Shown: positions 1 through 8,135, counted from the stretch's first letter. The stretch is 55,392 bases of DNA from GCA-2861595 sp035536185 (GCA_035536185.1 DATLOM010000043.1:1-55392); one strand, 5' to 3'. Program-made: numbers and translations. Notes: generated by a model from the sequence alone, not told the origin.

Positions 1-630
1 GTCGCCGGCCAGCGGCAGCACGTTGAAGGCGATGGGCACCGGGTACACCGCCGGCGGCGGGAAGTCCACGGCGTCGCCACGGAAGGCGAGGCCGGCGGCG
101 CCGTCGGCCACCTTTCGGACCTGGAGGTCCAGCTCGCTCACCGCCGCCCGTCCTCCGCCGGAGACGGCCTGGTATGTGGAGGCGACCAGGCGGCGCAGTC
201 CGGCCTCGTCGTGTAGCACCTTGAGCGCCGGCATGGCGATCATGGTCGTGCAGTTCGGGTTGGCCACGATGCCCTTGGGGATGGAGCGCAGCGCCTCGCC
301 GTTCACCTCGGCCACCACCAAGGGGACGTCGGGATCGGACCGCCAGGCCGACGAGTTGTCCACCACCACGGCACCGGCGGCGGCCACCACGGGCGCGTAG
401 CGGCGGGAGGCGGTGGCTCCGTTGGAGAACAGGGCGATGTCGATCCCTGAGAAGTCGGAGCCCTCGGTGTCCTCGACGGCCACCTCGCCGTCACCCCAGG
501 ACAGGGGCAGCCCAGCCGAGCGGGCGGAAGCGAAGAAACGCACGTCATCAGCGGGGAACTGACGCTCCGCCAGGATCGCCCGCATCACCTCACCCACCTG
601 TCCGGTGGCCCCGAAAACTGCCAGTCGCAT
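1..630 (-). CDS. asd: Aspartate-semialdehyde dehydrogenase (C-terminus outside window)
   Basis: It reduces aspartyl phosphate to aspartate semialdehyde, the second step of the lysine/threonine/methionine/DAP pathway. The first 210 codons are visible, starting at the ATG whose complement is at 628-630. The N-terminus MRLAVFGATGQVG is the NADP-binding Rossmann loop. The catalytic cysteine is in NPNCTT at about residue 127, and the AVSGGG substrate loop follows. The frame stays open to base 1, so the rest lies off the left edge. It follows lysC on the same strand after 35 bases, the usual lysC-asd operon. Confidence 0.95.
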   Translation of the reverse strand, partial: MRLAVFGATGQVGEVMRAILAERQFPADDVRFFASARSAGLPLSWGDGEVAVEDTEGSDFSGIDIALFSNGATASRRYAPVVAAAGAVVVDNSSAWRSDPDVPLVVAEVNGEALRSIPKGIVANPNCTTMIAMPALKVLHDEAGLRRLVASTYQAVSGGGRAAVSELDLQVRKVADGAAGLAFRGDAVDFPPPAVYPVPIAFNVLPLAGD

Positions 631-665
631 GCCCCCATGTTACGAGGCGCCGGGCAACGACCCCT

Positions 666-1139
666 TCAGGAGAGGCCGAAGGCGGTGTGCAGCGTCTGCA
701 CCGCCCGCTCCACCACCGCGGCCCGCACGACGCAGGAGATGCGGATGGGCGAGGTGGAGATCATCTCGATGTTGATCCCCTCGGCGGCCAGGGCCTCGAA
801 CATGGTGGCGGTGACCCCCGGGTGGGTCTTCATGCCGGCGCCGATGAGCGAGACGGTGGCGATCTCGCGGTCGGCCAGCACCTCGGCCGCTTCCAGCTCG
901 CCGGCGTGGGCCTTGCAGGCGGCCAGGGCGACGGTGAGATCGGCCTTGGGCACAGTGAAGGAGATGTCGGTGGTGCCGCCGATGGAAACGTTCTGCACGA
1001 TCATGTCGACGTTCACGTGCTCGTCGGCAAGTGAGCGCAGGAGGCGAGCGGCGATGCCGGGACGGTCGGGGACGCGGGTGACGGTGAGCTTGGCCTCGGA
1101 GGTGTCGTGGGCGATCGCCGACACAATGGGTCGCTCCAT
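666..1139 (-). CDS. Aspartokinase beta subunit from an in-frame internal start
   Basis: An ATG at 1139 (codon 269 of lysC) opens MERPIVSAIAHDTSEAKL, the boundary between the catalytic and ACT regions. Seven bases before it on the minus strand is a clear GGAGGA ribosome site. In Corynebacterium and Bacillus, aspartokinase is an alpha2beta2 enzyme whose beta chain comes from just such an internal start; the corynebacterial beta N-terminus is similar. The product here would be 157 residues and carry only the two ACT domains. The site is seen; use of the start is inferred. Confidence 0.6.
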   Translation of the reverse strand: MERPIVSAIAHDTSEAKLTVTRVPDRPGIAARLLRSLADEHVNVDMIVQNVSIGGTTDISFTVPKADLTVALAACKAHAGELEAAEVLADREIATVSLIGAGMKTHPGVTATMFEALAAEGINIEMISTSPIRISCVVRAAVVERAVQTLHTAFGLS

Positions 1140-1943
1140 CTGGGGGTCCTCCGGCTGGTCGGCGGCGGCCTCCGCCTGGTCGGCCGACACTACCCAGGTA
1201 CCCGGCTCCCAGGTGAAGCTGGAGCGCACGTGCAGACGCACGCCGTGGTTGCGGGCGTACTCGACCGAGCGGATCTCGGGCTTGGGGCAGCCGCTGGCGC
1301 ACATCTCCAGCAGCTCCTCGAAGATCATCTCGTTCACCCGGTGGGCCGTCGGGACGAGCCTGGGATCGGCGGTGTAGACGCCGGACACGTCTGTGTAGAT
1401 CTCGCACGTGTCCGCTCCGAGAGCGTGGGCGAGCGCCACCGCAGTGGTGTCGGAGCCGCCGCGGCCGAGGAAGGTGATCTCGCGGTCCTCCGAGACCCCT
1501 TGGGCGCCGGCGACCACCGGCACCTGGCCGGATGCCAACGATTCCCGGATCCTGTCGGCACGGACGACCAGGATCTTGGCCCGGGTGTGGTTGCCATCGG
1601 TGATGAAGCCGGCCTGGCTGCCGGTGAACGACGCGGCGGGGCAGCCGAGGTCGGACAAAGCCATGCACAACAACGCCATGGTCTTGCGCTCCCCGGCGGT
1701 GATCAACATGTCGAGCTCACGCCCGGGTTGTGTCGAGGACACCTCGTTGGCCAGGCGCAGCAGCTCGTCGGTCTCCTTGCCCATGGCGCTGACGACCACG
1801 ACCACCTCGTTGCCGTGGCGGCGGGTGCGGGCGACGTGGTCGGCCACCGAACGGATGCGTTCGGCGTCGGCCACGGAGGTGCCGCCGAACTTCTGGACGA
1901 GCAGGGGCACGGCGTCGGAGCGTACCGGTGCTCTCTCCTCCAC
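666..1943 (-). CDS. lysC: Aspartokinase (alpha form)
   Basis: It phosphorylates aspartate, the committed step of aspartate-family amino acid synthesis. The kinase signature VQKFGGTSV is at about residues 16-24, and two ACT-type regulatory domains occupy roughly residues 265-425. The GTG at 1943 has a GAGGGG eight bases upstream. A GTG at 1910, giving VPLLVQKFGG, would match the usual family N-terminus but has no ribosome site at a sensible distance. The gene is divergent from the cyclophilin gene, with only 14 bases between the two starts, so each promoter must lie inside the opposite coding sequence. An internal start probably gives a regulatory beta subunit. Confidence 0.95.
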   Translation of the reverse strand: MEERAPVRSDAVPLLVQKFGGTSVADAERIRSVADHVARTRRHGNEVVVVVSAMGKETDELLRLANEVSSTQPGRELDMLITAGERKTMALLCMALSDLGCPAASFTGSQAGFITDGNHTRAKILVVRADRIRESLASGQVPVVAGAQGVSEDREITFLGRGGSDTTAVALAHALGADTCEIYTDVSGVYTADPRLVPTAHRVNEMIFEELLEMCASGCPKPEIRSVEYARNHGVRLHVRSSFTWEPGTWVVSADQAEAAADQPEDPQMERPIVSAIAHDTSEAKLTVTRVPDRPGIAARLLRSLADEHVNVDMIVQNVSIGGTTDISFTVPKADLTVALAACKAHAGELEAAEVLADREIATVSLIGAGMKTHPGVTATMFEALAAEGINIEMISTSPIRISCVVRAAVVERAVQTLHTAFGLS

Positions 1944-1957
1944 TACCTTGGCCCCTC

Positions 1958-2764
1958 GTGCCCAACCAGAAGAGACAGCGGAAGAAGCAGGGGCGCCAGG
2001 CCCGGCAGGACGAGATCAGAGCCCAGCGGGAGCGGGCGGCGCGCAGGAAGAAAGCGATGTTCGGCGTCGGCATCGTCGTGTTCATCGCCCTCATGGCCGC
2101 GCTGTTCAGCCAGGGCGACTCGAGCAAGGCCAAGAAGGTGGCGACCGGCGACACCACCAGCACCACGGCCGCCGGCGATACCACCACCACGGCGGAGGAC
2201 AAGAACGTCGCGGCCGGGCCTTGCCCCGCGGCCGACGGGAGCGCCGAGAAGAAGATCAGCTTCGAGGCCCCGCCACCGGTGTGCATCGACCCGACGAAGA
2301 CCTATACGGCCAAGGTCGAGACCGACGCCGGCACCTTCACCATTGCCCTCGACGCCAAGAAGGCGCCCAAGACGGTCAACAACTTCGTGGTGCTGGCCCG
2401 CCACCACTTCTACGACGGCGTCCCCTTCCACCGTGTGATCCCTGGTTTCGTGGTGCAGGGGGGCGACGCCGAGAAGGGCGACGGTTCCGGCGGCCCCGGC
2501 TACAAGTTCGCCGACGAGCTGCCCAAGGCCGGCGAGTACGAGATCGGATCGCTGGCCATGGCCAACTCCGGGCCGAACACCAACGGCAGCCAGTTCTTCG
2601 TCATCACCGGGCCCCAGGGAGTGGGCCTGCCCCCGCAGTACTCGCTGTTCGGAAAGGTCAGCGAGGGCCTCGACGTGGTCAAGAAGATCGAGGCCGACGG
2701 CAGTGAGCAGGGTGCCCCGAAGGTCGTGCACAAGATGACCAAGATCACCATCACCGAGACCTGA
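1958..2764 (+). CDS. Membrane-anchored cyclophilin-type peptidyl-prolyl isomerase
   Basis: It is predicted to catalyse cis-trans isomerisation of prolyl bonds in exported proteins. The GTG at 1958 gives VPNQKRQRKKQG, a strongly basic cytoplasmic tail of about 33 residues. One membrane helix follows (FGVGIVVFIALMAALF), then a Thr-rich linker, then a cyclophilin domain from about residue 115 to the end. Conserved pieces include FHRVIPGFVVQGGD, the ANSGPNTNGSQFF core and the YSLFGKV end. Total length is 268 residues. No Shine-Dalgarno is evident at the start, so it may be leaderless. It is followed after 11 bases by a second cyclophilin gene. Confidence 0.88.
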   Translation: MPNQKRQRKKQGRQARQDEIRAQRERAARRKKAMFGVGIVVFIALMAALFSQGDSSKAKKVATGDTTSTTAAGDTTTTAEDKNVAAGPCPAADGSAEKKISFEAPPPVCIDPTKTYTAKVETDAGTFTIALDAKKAPKTVNNFVVLARHHFYDGVPFHRVIPGFVVQGGDAEKGDGSGGPGYKFADELPKAGEYEIGSLAMANSGPNTNGSQFFVITGPQGVGLPPQYSLFGKVSEGLDVVKKIEADGSEQGAPKVVHKMTKITITET

Positions 2765-2775
2765 GAGGAGCCCCC

Positions 2776-3336
2776 ATGACCACCGATTGCCCCGCAGCCG
2801 ACGGCTCCAGCCCCAAGAGGCAGCGCTTCAACGGCCCGCCTCCGATGTGCATCGACCCGTCCAAGCGCTACACCGCCGAGATGGTCACCAACAAGGGCTC
2901 GATGACCATCGCCCTCGACCCGCTGGCCGCCCCCAGGACGGTCAACAACTTCGTGGTGCTGGCTCGCTACCACTACTTCGACGGGGTCGGCTTCCACCGG
3001 ATCATCCCGGGTTTCATGGCCCAGGGTGGCGACCCGGAGGGTTCGGGCCGCGGCGGCCCCGGTTACAAGTTCGAGGACGAGCTACCCAAGGCCGGTCGCT
3101 ACGAAGTGGGCTCTCTGGCCATGGCCAACGCCGGGCCGAACACCAACGGGAGCCAGTTCTTCATCGTCAGCGGGCCGTCGGGCGTGGGCCTGCCTCCGCA
3201 GTACTCGCTGTTCGGCAAGGTGGTGAAGGGCCTCGAAGTGCTGGCCGCCATCGACGCCGTCGGGTCCCCCGGTGCGGGTACTCCGAAGGAGCCGGTGACC
3301 ATCTCGTCGGTCACCATCACCGAGTCGGACGGCTAG
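2776..3336 (+). CDS. Cyclophilin-type peptidyl-prolyl isomerase, cytoplasmic paralogue
   Basis: This 186-residue cyclophilin lacks any signal or membrane segment. It shows FHRIIPGFMAQGGD, ANAGPNTNGSQFF and YSLFGKVVKG. GAGAGGAGC lies just before the ATG at 2776. It begins with an 'SPKRQRFNGPPPMCIDPSK' stretch that is also present between the linker and the domain of the upstream gene, so the pair looks like a tandem duplication in which one copy kept or gained a membrane anchor. The two are probably co-transcribed. Confidence 0.9.
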   Translation: MTTDCPAADGSSPKRQRFNGPPPMCIDPSKRYTAEMVTNKGSMTIALDPLAAPRTVNNFVVLARYHYFDGVGFHRIIPGFMAQGGDPEGSGRGGPGYKFEDELPKAGRYEVGSLAMANAGPNTNGSQFFIVSGPSGVGLPPQYSLFGKVVKGLEVLAAIDAVGSPGAGTPKEPVTISSVTITESDG

Positions 3337-3356
3337 AGAGCCGCTCGGCGGCGGGG

Positions 3357-4034
3357 TCAGGCGGGGAGGGAGTCGAGGGTGGATTCCTGGCCGTTCAGGA
3401 AGACCTTGACGTTGCCGGTGCCCCGTGCGACCCAGCCTCTCTCGGACGACAGGTGGCGGATGATGGCGGTTTGCTCGTCGAGGGCGACGACTGGGATGCC
3501 CTTGGTGGCGAGGGTGACGGTGCGGTGGGCCTTCTCGGTGGACCAGGTGTCGGCGTGGGGGATGACGGCCAGTTGGGAGACGAGGCCGAGGCCGACGGTG
3601 TAGGCGCCGCCGCGGGGGTCGACCATGGGGTCGGTGAGCACCATGGCGCCGGCGGAGGAGCCTGCCACCACAGCGCCGTTCCTCCAGGCGGCCAGCAGGG
3701 CGGCCCACACGGCTGAGTCCTTGAGGACCGACCGGAGGTGCAGGGGAGAGCCGCCGCCCAGGTAGATGAAACGGGCGTCGGCGACGATGGCGGCGTTGGC
3801 CGGGTCCTCGGCGTCGGGGCGGCTCAGGACCATGAGGGGGCGGACCCCGGCGCCCATGTCCTCGAACCAGGTCGTGGCCGTGTCCACCGAGCGTTGGGGG
3901 TGCTCGTAGGCGGCGGCGGTGGGGAGAACGAGCACCTCTTTGCCACCCGATGCCTCCAGCAGCTCGGCGTCGAACTGGCAGCCCTTGCTCCACTCGGCGC
4001 CGCCCACGAGGGCCAGTGGCCCGGGGCCGCTCAC
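3357..4034 (-). CDS. Peptidase S51 / cyanophycinase-like protein
   Basis: A 225-residue protein of the class-I-glutamine-amidotransferase-like fold. The nucleophile elbow is GSSAGAM at about residues 125-131, the usual serine position in the S51 family (dipeptidase E, cyanophycinase). YLGGGSPLHL and the early LVGGAEWSKG turn also fit. S51 enzymes cleave Asp-X or beta-aspartyl bonds; no cyanophycin synthetase is in the window, so the substrate is unknown. It is convergent with the second cyclophilin gene, 20 bases apart. Confidence 0.75.
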   Translation of the reverse strand: MSGPGPLALVGGAEWSKGCQFDAELLEASGGKEVLVLPTAAAYEHPQRSVDTATTWFEDMGAGVRPLMVLSRPDAEDPANAAIVADARFIYLGGGSPLHLRSVLKDSAVWAALLAAWRNGAVVAGSSAGAMVLTDPMVDPRGGAYTVGLGLVSQLAVIPHADTWSTEKAHRTVTLATKGIPVVALDEQTAIIRHLSSERGWVARGTGNVKVFLNGQESTLDSLPA

Positions 4035-4123
4035 CGGGAAGAGCTGTCGTCGGGGGTCATCGCCCGCTCAACCTAGTCACGCCATCTGGCACGTCCGAGC
4101 GGTAGGCGGCACAATCGGGGGCG

Positions 4124-4906
4124 GTGGCCGATTTCCCCCTTGAGAAGAAGCAGCGGCAAACCGATGCAGGTGGGATGGTCGACCATCGTGCTCTGCCCGG
4201 TCTCGGCGCAGGTCTCGCCGGGCTCTCCTTCGGCGTAGCTGCCATCGTTCTCCAGGCTCCGCTGCTGGCCCTGGGCGCGGGCATGTGCGCTCTCGCCGCC
4301 GGCGCCGCCGCCGTCGTGCAGGTCCAGCGCCTGGTGCGCAGCGAGGCCCAGGTTTCCGCCAGCGCAGCTCTCGCCAATCTGCTGGACCTCCCCCAGCAGG
4401 CCCGGGAGCAGGCCCACAGCCTGGTCGACAAGGAGACCGGGCTCCCCGACGGCCGCTTCCTGGAGCTGGCCATTGAGGGTCGCATCGCCGCCGCCCGGCG
4501 CCACCTCTGGCCGGTGACCATCGTGCTGCTCGAGGTCGGGCTGCGCCCGGAGTGCGTCGAGGTCGACGAGCAGGATCGGGCCCTCATCGAGTTCGCCACC
4601 CTGCTCCGGCGGGCCTTGCGTGAGGCTGACGTCGTCTGCCGGACGAGCCGGACCGGGTTCGCCCTGGTGCTGGAGGACACCGCCGAGGAAGGCGGCGTCT
4701 GGGTCGCCGAGCGGGTCCAGATCGCCATGGCCCAGGAGGGTGGCGGGGCCCGGCGGCTGACCGCCGGCGTGGCCAGCTACCCGATCCACGGGCTCCACGC
4801 CGATCACGTGCTGGCCCGGTCCCAGGCCGCCCTCACCCGGGCGTGCGCGGCCGGCGCCGGCCGGGGACTGGGTCAGGTCGAGGTGGCCCAGCCCGACTTC
4901 GCCTGA
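4124..4906 (+). CDS. Membrane protein with a degenerate GGDEF domain
   Basis: A GTG start gives 260 residues. Residues about 25-70 form two adjacent hydrophobic helices (LGAGLAGLSFGVAAIVL and ALGAGMCALAAGAAAVV). A GGDEF-like fold follows: DKETGLPDGRFLELAI matches the D-x-LT-GL-PNR start of GGDEF domains, and DVVCRTSRTGFALVLEDT matches the signature region. In the active-site loop GGDEF is replaced by SRTGF, so diguanylate cyclase activity is very unlikely. It may act as a c-di-GMP/GTP sensor or only as a structural domain. Confidence 0.6.
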   Translation: MADFPLEKKQRQTDAGGMVDHRALPGLGAGLAGLSFGVAAIVLQAPLLALGAGMCALAAGAAAVVQVQRLVRSEAQVSASAALANLLDLPQQAREQAHSLVDKETGLPDGRFLELAIEGRIAAARRHLWPVTIVLLEVGLRPECVEVDEQDRALIEFATLLRRALREADVVCRTSRTGFALVLEDTAEEGGVWVAERVQIAMAQEGGGARRLTAGVASYPIHGLHADHVLARSQAALTRACAAGAGRGLGQVEVAQPDFA

Positions 4907-4937
4907 GTGGAGCCCCGCGGAACCGGGCTGCACCGAG

Positions 4938-5105
4938 TCAGCCGCCCTGGTTCCACCAGCGCCCGGAGAAGCGCCAGGGCCCGGCCGGCGGCGCTGACGG
5001 CGCCTCGCGTGCCGGCGAAGGTGCCGGCCACACCAGCTCCACGGCGGCGACCACGGCGGCCAGCTCCTCGGGGGTGAGCGGCGGGGGAGCCTGGTCGGCG
5101 CTCAG
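4938..5105 (-). CDS. accE: Acyl-CoA carboxylase epsilon subunit (CTG start)
   Basis: A 55-residue product: after a short Pro-rich lead come PEELAAVVAAVE and, at the C-terminus, GPWRFSGRWW. These fit the small epsilon subunits that stabilise actinobacterial acyl-CoA carboxylase complexes. It lies directly after the beta subunit gene. No ATG, GTG or TTG is available in frame near its start. A CTG overlaps the beta stop as CTGA, which would give translational coupling like the usual ATGA. The start codon is therefore an inference; the family assignment rests on size, position and the EELAAVVA / W-R patterns. Confidence 0.65.
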   Translation of the reverse strand: MSADQAPPPLTPEELAAVVAAVELVWPAPSPAREAPSAPPAGPWRFSGRWWNQGG

Positions 5106-6655
5106 AGGGGGACGTTCCCGTGCTTGCGGCGGATTCGGGGAGCCTTCTTGGACCGCAGCATGGCCAGGCTCCGGGCGAGGACCGGGCGGGTGTCGGCAGG
5201 GTCGATGACGTCGTCGATGTAGCCGGCCTCGGCCATTCCGTACGGGTTCAGGTGCTGCTCCCGGTACTCCTTGACCAGCTCCGCCCTCCTCGCCGCCGGG
5301 TCGGGGGAGTCGGCCAGCTCCCGCCGGTGCAGCACGTCGACGGCGCCCTCGGGACCGGTGACCGCGAGCTCCGCCGACGGCCAGGCGAAGGCGAGATCCG
5401 CCCCGAGCGCCTTGGAGCTCATCACCACGTAGGCGCCTCCGTAGGCGTCCCGGATCACCATCTGGATGCGGGGGACGGTCGCCTCCGACCAGGCGTAGAG
5501 AAGCTTGGCGCCGTGGCGGATGATGCCGTTGTGCTCCTCGTCGGTGCCGGGCAGGAAGCCGGGGACGTCGACGATGGAGACGAGGGGGACGTTGAAGGCG
5601 TCGCAGGTGCGCACGAAGCGGGCCGCCTTCTCGGCCGCGTCGGTGTCTATGGCGCCGGCCAGCACCTGGGGCTGGTTGGCCACGATGCCGATCGGGTGGC
5701 CGTCGATCCGGGCGAAGCCGCACACGATGTTGGTGGCCCAGTGGGCGAAGTACTCCAACAGCTCCTGCCCGTCGACCACCGCCCGGATGAGCTGGTGGAC
5801 GTCGTAGGGCGTGTTCGAGTCGACCGGGAGCAGGTCGGCCAGCTCGGGAGTGGGCAGGACCGAGTCGGCGTCGGCGTCCAGTTCGGGGGGCTGCTCGGCG
5901 TTGTTCGAGGGCAGGAACCCCAGCAGGCGCCGGACCTGGTCGAGGCACGACTTCTCGTCGTCGGCCACGAAGGTGCACACGCCCGACCTCGACCCGTGGG
6001 TCATGGCGCCGCCCAGGTCCTCGATGGTGACCTCCTCGCCGGTGACGGCCTTGACCACCTCGGGCCCGGTGATGGCCATGTAGGAGACCTCGCGGACCAT
6101 GAAGATGAAGTCGGTCAGGGCCGGGCTGTAGACGGCCCCGCCGGCGCACGGGCCCAGGATCACGCTGATCTGGGGGATGACCCCGGAGGAGGCGACGTTG
6201 CGGGAGAACATGCGCCCGTACATGTCGAGGGAGACGACGCCCTCCTGGATGCGGGCGCCGGCGCCGTCGTTCAGGCCGATGATGGGCACACCCATGGACG
6301 AGGCCAGGTCCATCACCTTGTGGATCTTGCGGGCGTGCATCTCCCCCAGCGACCCACCGAAGACGGTGAAGTCCTGGCTGAACAGGCACACCTTGCGGCC
6401 GTCGATGGTGCCGAAGCCGGTGATCACGCCGTCGGTGTAGGGGCGGCTGTTCTCCAACCCCATGCCGTGGGCCTGATGGCGCACCAGCAGGTCGAGCTCG
6501 GTGAAGGAGCCGGCATCGAGCAGGTAGTCCACCCGCTCGCGGGCCGTCATCTTGCCCCGGGCGTGCTGGCGCTCCACGGCCTTGGCCGAGCCGGCGTGGC
6601 GGGCCTCGTGCTTGCGCTCGGCCAGCTGCTCGACGTGGCGCTGCTGCTCAGTCAC
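5102..6655 (-). CDS. Acyl-CoA (propionyl-CoA) carboxylase beta / carboxyltransferase subunit
   Basis: It transfers the carboxyl group from biotin to an acyl-CoA, giving methylmalonyl-CoA or malonyl-CoA for fatty acid and related metabolism. The GTG at 6655 gives VTEQQRHVEQLAERKHEA, the normal N-terminus, and 517 residues, the normal size. Two crotonase-like halves are visible. Oxyanion-type Gly motifs include GLNDGAGARIQEG and PCAGGAVYSPAL in the N-half, and VPGFLPGTDEEHNGIIRHGAKLLYA in the C-half. The biotin carboxylase subunit is not in the window. Upstream in-frame sequence to 7192 is excluded because it overlaps aat. Confidence 0.93.
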   Translation of the reverse strand: MTEQQRHVEQLAERKHEARHAGSAKAVERQHARGKMTARERVDYLLDAGSFTELDLLVRHQAHGMGLENSRPYTDGVITGFGTIDGRKVCLFSQDFTVFGGSLGEMHARKIHKVMDLASSMGVPIIGLNDGAGARIQEGVVSLDMYGRMFSRNVASSGVIPQISVILGPCAGGAVYSPALTDFIFMVREVSYMAITGPEVVKAVTGEEVTIEDLGGAMTHGSRSGVCTFVADDEKSCLDQVRRLLGFLPSNNAEQPPELDADADSVLPTPELADLLPVDSNTPYDVHQLIRAVVDGQELLEYFAHWATNIVCGFARIDGHPIGIVANQPQVLAGAIDTDAAEKAARFVRTCDAFNVPLVSIVDVPGFLPGTDEEHNGIIRHGAKLLYAWSEATVPRIQMVIRDAYGGAYVVMSSKALGADLAFAWPSAELAVTGPEGAVDVLHRRELADSPDPAARRAELVKEYREQHLNPYGMAEAGYIDDVIDPADTRPVLARSLAMLRSKKAPRIRRKHGNVPL

Positions 6656-6712
6656 TGCGCCTCGGACCGGGTCATCCTGCCGAGAGGTTACGGCCGGCGC
6701 AACAATCGCGCT

Positions 6713-7396
6713 GTGCCCCTCGAGCCGCCACCGTCGCCCTGGGCGTTCCCCGACCCCGCCCGGGCCGGTCCGGACGACGTGGTGGCACTGGGCGCAGACC
6801 TCGCCCCCGGGACCGTGCTGGCCGGCTACCGCAGGGGTCTGTTCCCCATGCACGTGAGGGATGAGGGGCGGGAGGTGCTGGCGTGGTGGTCCCCCGATCC
6901 CCGTGGCGTGCTGCCCCTGGACGGGCTGCGGGTCAGCCGATCGCTGAGGAAGGCGCGCCGGCGGTTCGACATCCGGGTCGACACCGCCTTCGAGGAGGTC
7001 ATCACGGCCTGCGCCTCGAGTCGCCGGGAGGACGGGTGGATCAACGACGAGATCCGCGCCGCCTACCTCCGGCTCCACCACCTGGGATGGGTGCACAGCG
7101 TCGAAGCCTGGTCGCGGGAGGAGGGGACGCTGGCCGGCGGTCTCTACGGCGTCGCCGTGGGCGGCCTCTTCGCCGGCGAGTCGATGTTCCACCGGGAGAC
7201 CGACGCGTCCAAGGTCGCCCTGGCCGGCCTGGTGGAACTGCTACGGGACGGCGGAGCCGAGCTTCTGGACGTGCAGTGGCAGACGCCTCATCTGGCCCGT
7301 CTCGGTGCCGTGCAGATGAGCCGGGCGGAGTACCTGGGCCGGCTGGAGAAGGCGGTGCGCCTCCCGCTGCCGGCGGTGTTCAGCCGCTCGAGCTAG
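6713..7396 (+). CDS. aat: Leucyl/phenylalanyl-tRNA--protein transferase
   Basis: It adds Leu or Phe to N-terminal Lys/Arg of proteins, making N-degrons for ClpS/ClpAP. It is 227 residues from the GTG at 6713. Family marks are the FPDP start, GYRRGLFPM, WWSPDPRGVLPL, the GGLYGVAVGGLFAGESMFHRE core and the DVQWQTPHLARLGA end. The start is 57 bases from the divergent carboxylase gene. Its 3' end overlaps the 3' end of the convergent response regulator by 17 bases. Confidence 0.95.
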   Translation: MPLEPPPSPWAFPDPARAGPDDVVALGADLAPGTVLAGYRRGLFPMHVRDEGREVLAWWSPDPRGVLPLDGLRVSRSLRKARRRFDIRVDTAFEEVITACASSRREDGWINDEIRAAYLRLHHLGWVHSVEAWSREEGTLAGGLYGVAVGGLFAGESMFHRETDASKVALAGLVELLRDGGAELLDVQWQTPHLARLGAVQMSRAEYLGRLEKAVRLPLPAVFSRSS

Positions 7397-8135
7397 CGGC
7401 GGCCGCGCCTCGGGCCCGGGCCGCGATCACGGCCTCGACCCGCGCCATGAGGTCGCCAGGGGCGAACGGCTTGGCCACGAAGTCGTCGGCACCGAGCTGT
7501 CGTGCCACGACCTTGTCACCCTCGCTGGAGCGACCGGACACCACGATGATCCCGATGTCGCAGCGGCGCCTGAGCTCGACGAGCACCTCGAGGCCGTCCA
7601 TGCCGGGCATGAACAGGTCGAGGATGACGATGTCGGGCGGTTCGGCCACGATGGCGGCGCAACCCTCCTCACCGCTGCCGACCTCGGTGACGCTCATGCC
7701 GCCCCGCTCGAGGGTGGCGGCGATGAAGGCGCGAACGGTGTCGTCGTCGTCGACCACCACGGCGGTGAGCCGGCGGTCCCTGGGCCGCGGTGCCGCCGCC
7801 GGGCCCGCCTTGGCCGTCGGGTAGCTCGTGCTGTGCCTGGTGGCGCCGCCGGCCAGCACGCTGATCGTGGCCAGGTCCATCGACATGACGCCGCCGGCGA
7901 TCCCCACACCGCCCTCGCTGCGAGTCGTCGTCCTGTTGGAAGAGACCCGGCCACTCCTCCGGGGGCTGTCCACGACAGCGTGGAGCTTGGCGGCCACGGC
8001 ACCCAGGTTGGATGGGTGGAGCCGCTTGCACTCCTCCGAGGCGGTGCAGTACTTGCAGCGCACCACACCTCTGTCGGCGACCGCGTAGGCGCCTCTGCGC
8101 CCGCAGTTGCCGCACTGCTCGTAGACCAAAGCCAT
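7380..8135 (-). CDS. Zinc-ribbon / response-regulator receiver fusion
   Basis: The ATG at 8135 has an AGGAGG ribosome site eight bases upstream; further upstream in-frame codons are ignored. The N-terminus holds CGNC at residues 8-11 and CKYC at 27-30, a four-cysteine zinc-ribbon pattern. A low-complexity linker of about 85 residues follows. A full receiver domain begins near residue 124, with DDDD acidic pocket, ILDLFMPGMDG phospho-acceptor, SGR switch residue and AKPFAP lysine. No output domain follows the receiver. No kinase is adjacent. The ribbon may be the output or a docking module. Confidence 0.75.
   Translation of the reverse strand: MALVYEQCGNCGRRGAYAVADRGVVRCKYCTASEECKRLHPSNLGAVAAKLHAVVDSPRRSGRVSSNRTTTRSEGGVGIAGGVMSMDLATISVLAGGATRHSTSYPTAKAGPAAAPRPRDRRLTAVVVDDDDTVRAFIAATLERGGMSVTEVGSGEEGCAAIVAEPPDIVILDLFMPGMDGLEVLVELRRRCDIGIIVVSGRSSEGDKVVARQLGADDFVAKPFAPGDLMARVEAVIAARARGAAAASSSG

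Noticed and set aside
640..1668. Overlapping minus-strand frame inside lysC, and similar Arg/Pro/Gly-rich frames elsewhere
   Set aside because: Typical shadow frames of high-GC genes; no conserved motifs and they overlap well-supported genes.
5120..6712. Plus-strand open frame upstream of aat
   Set aside because: Antisense to the carboxylase beta gene; real aat similarity begins at the GTG at 6713.
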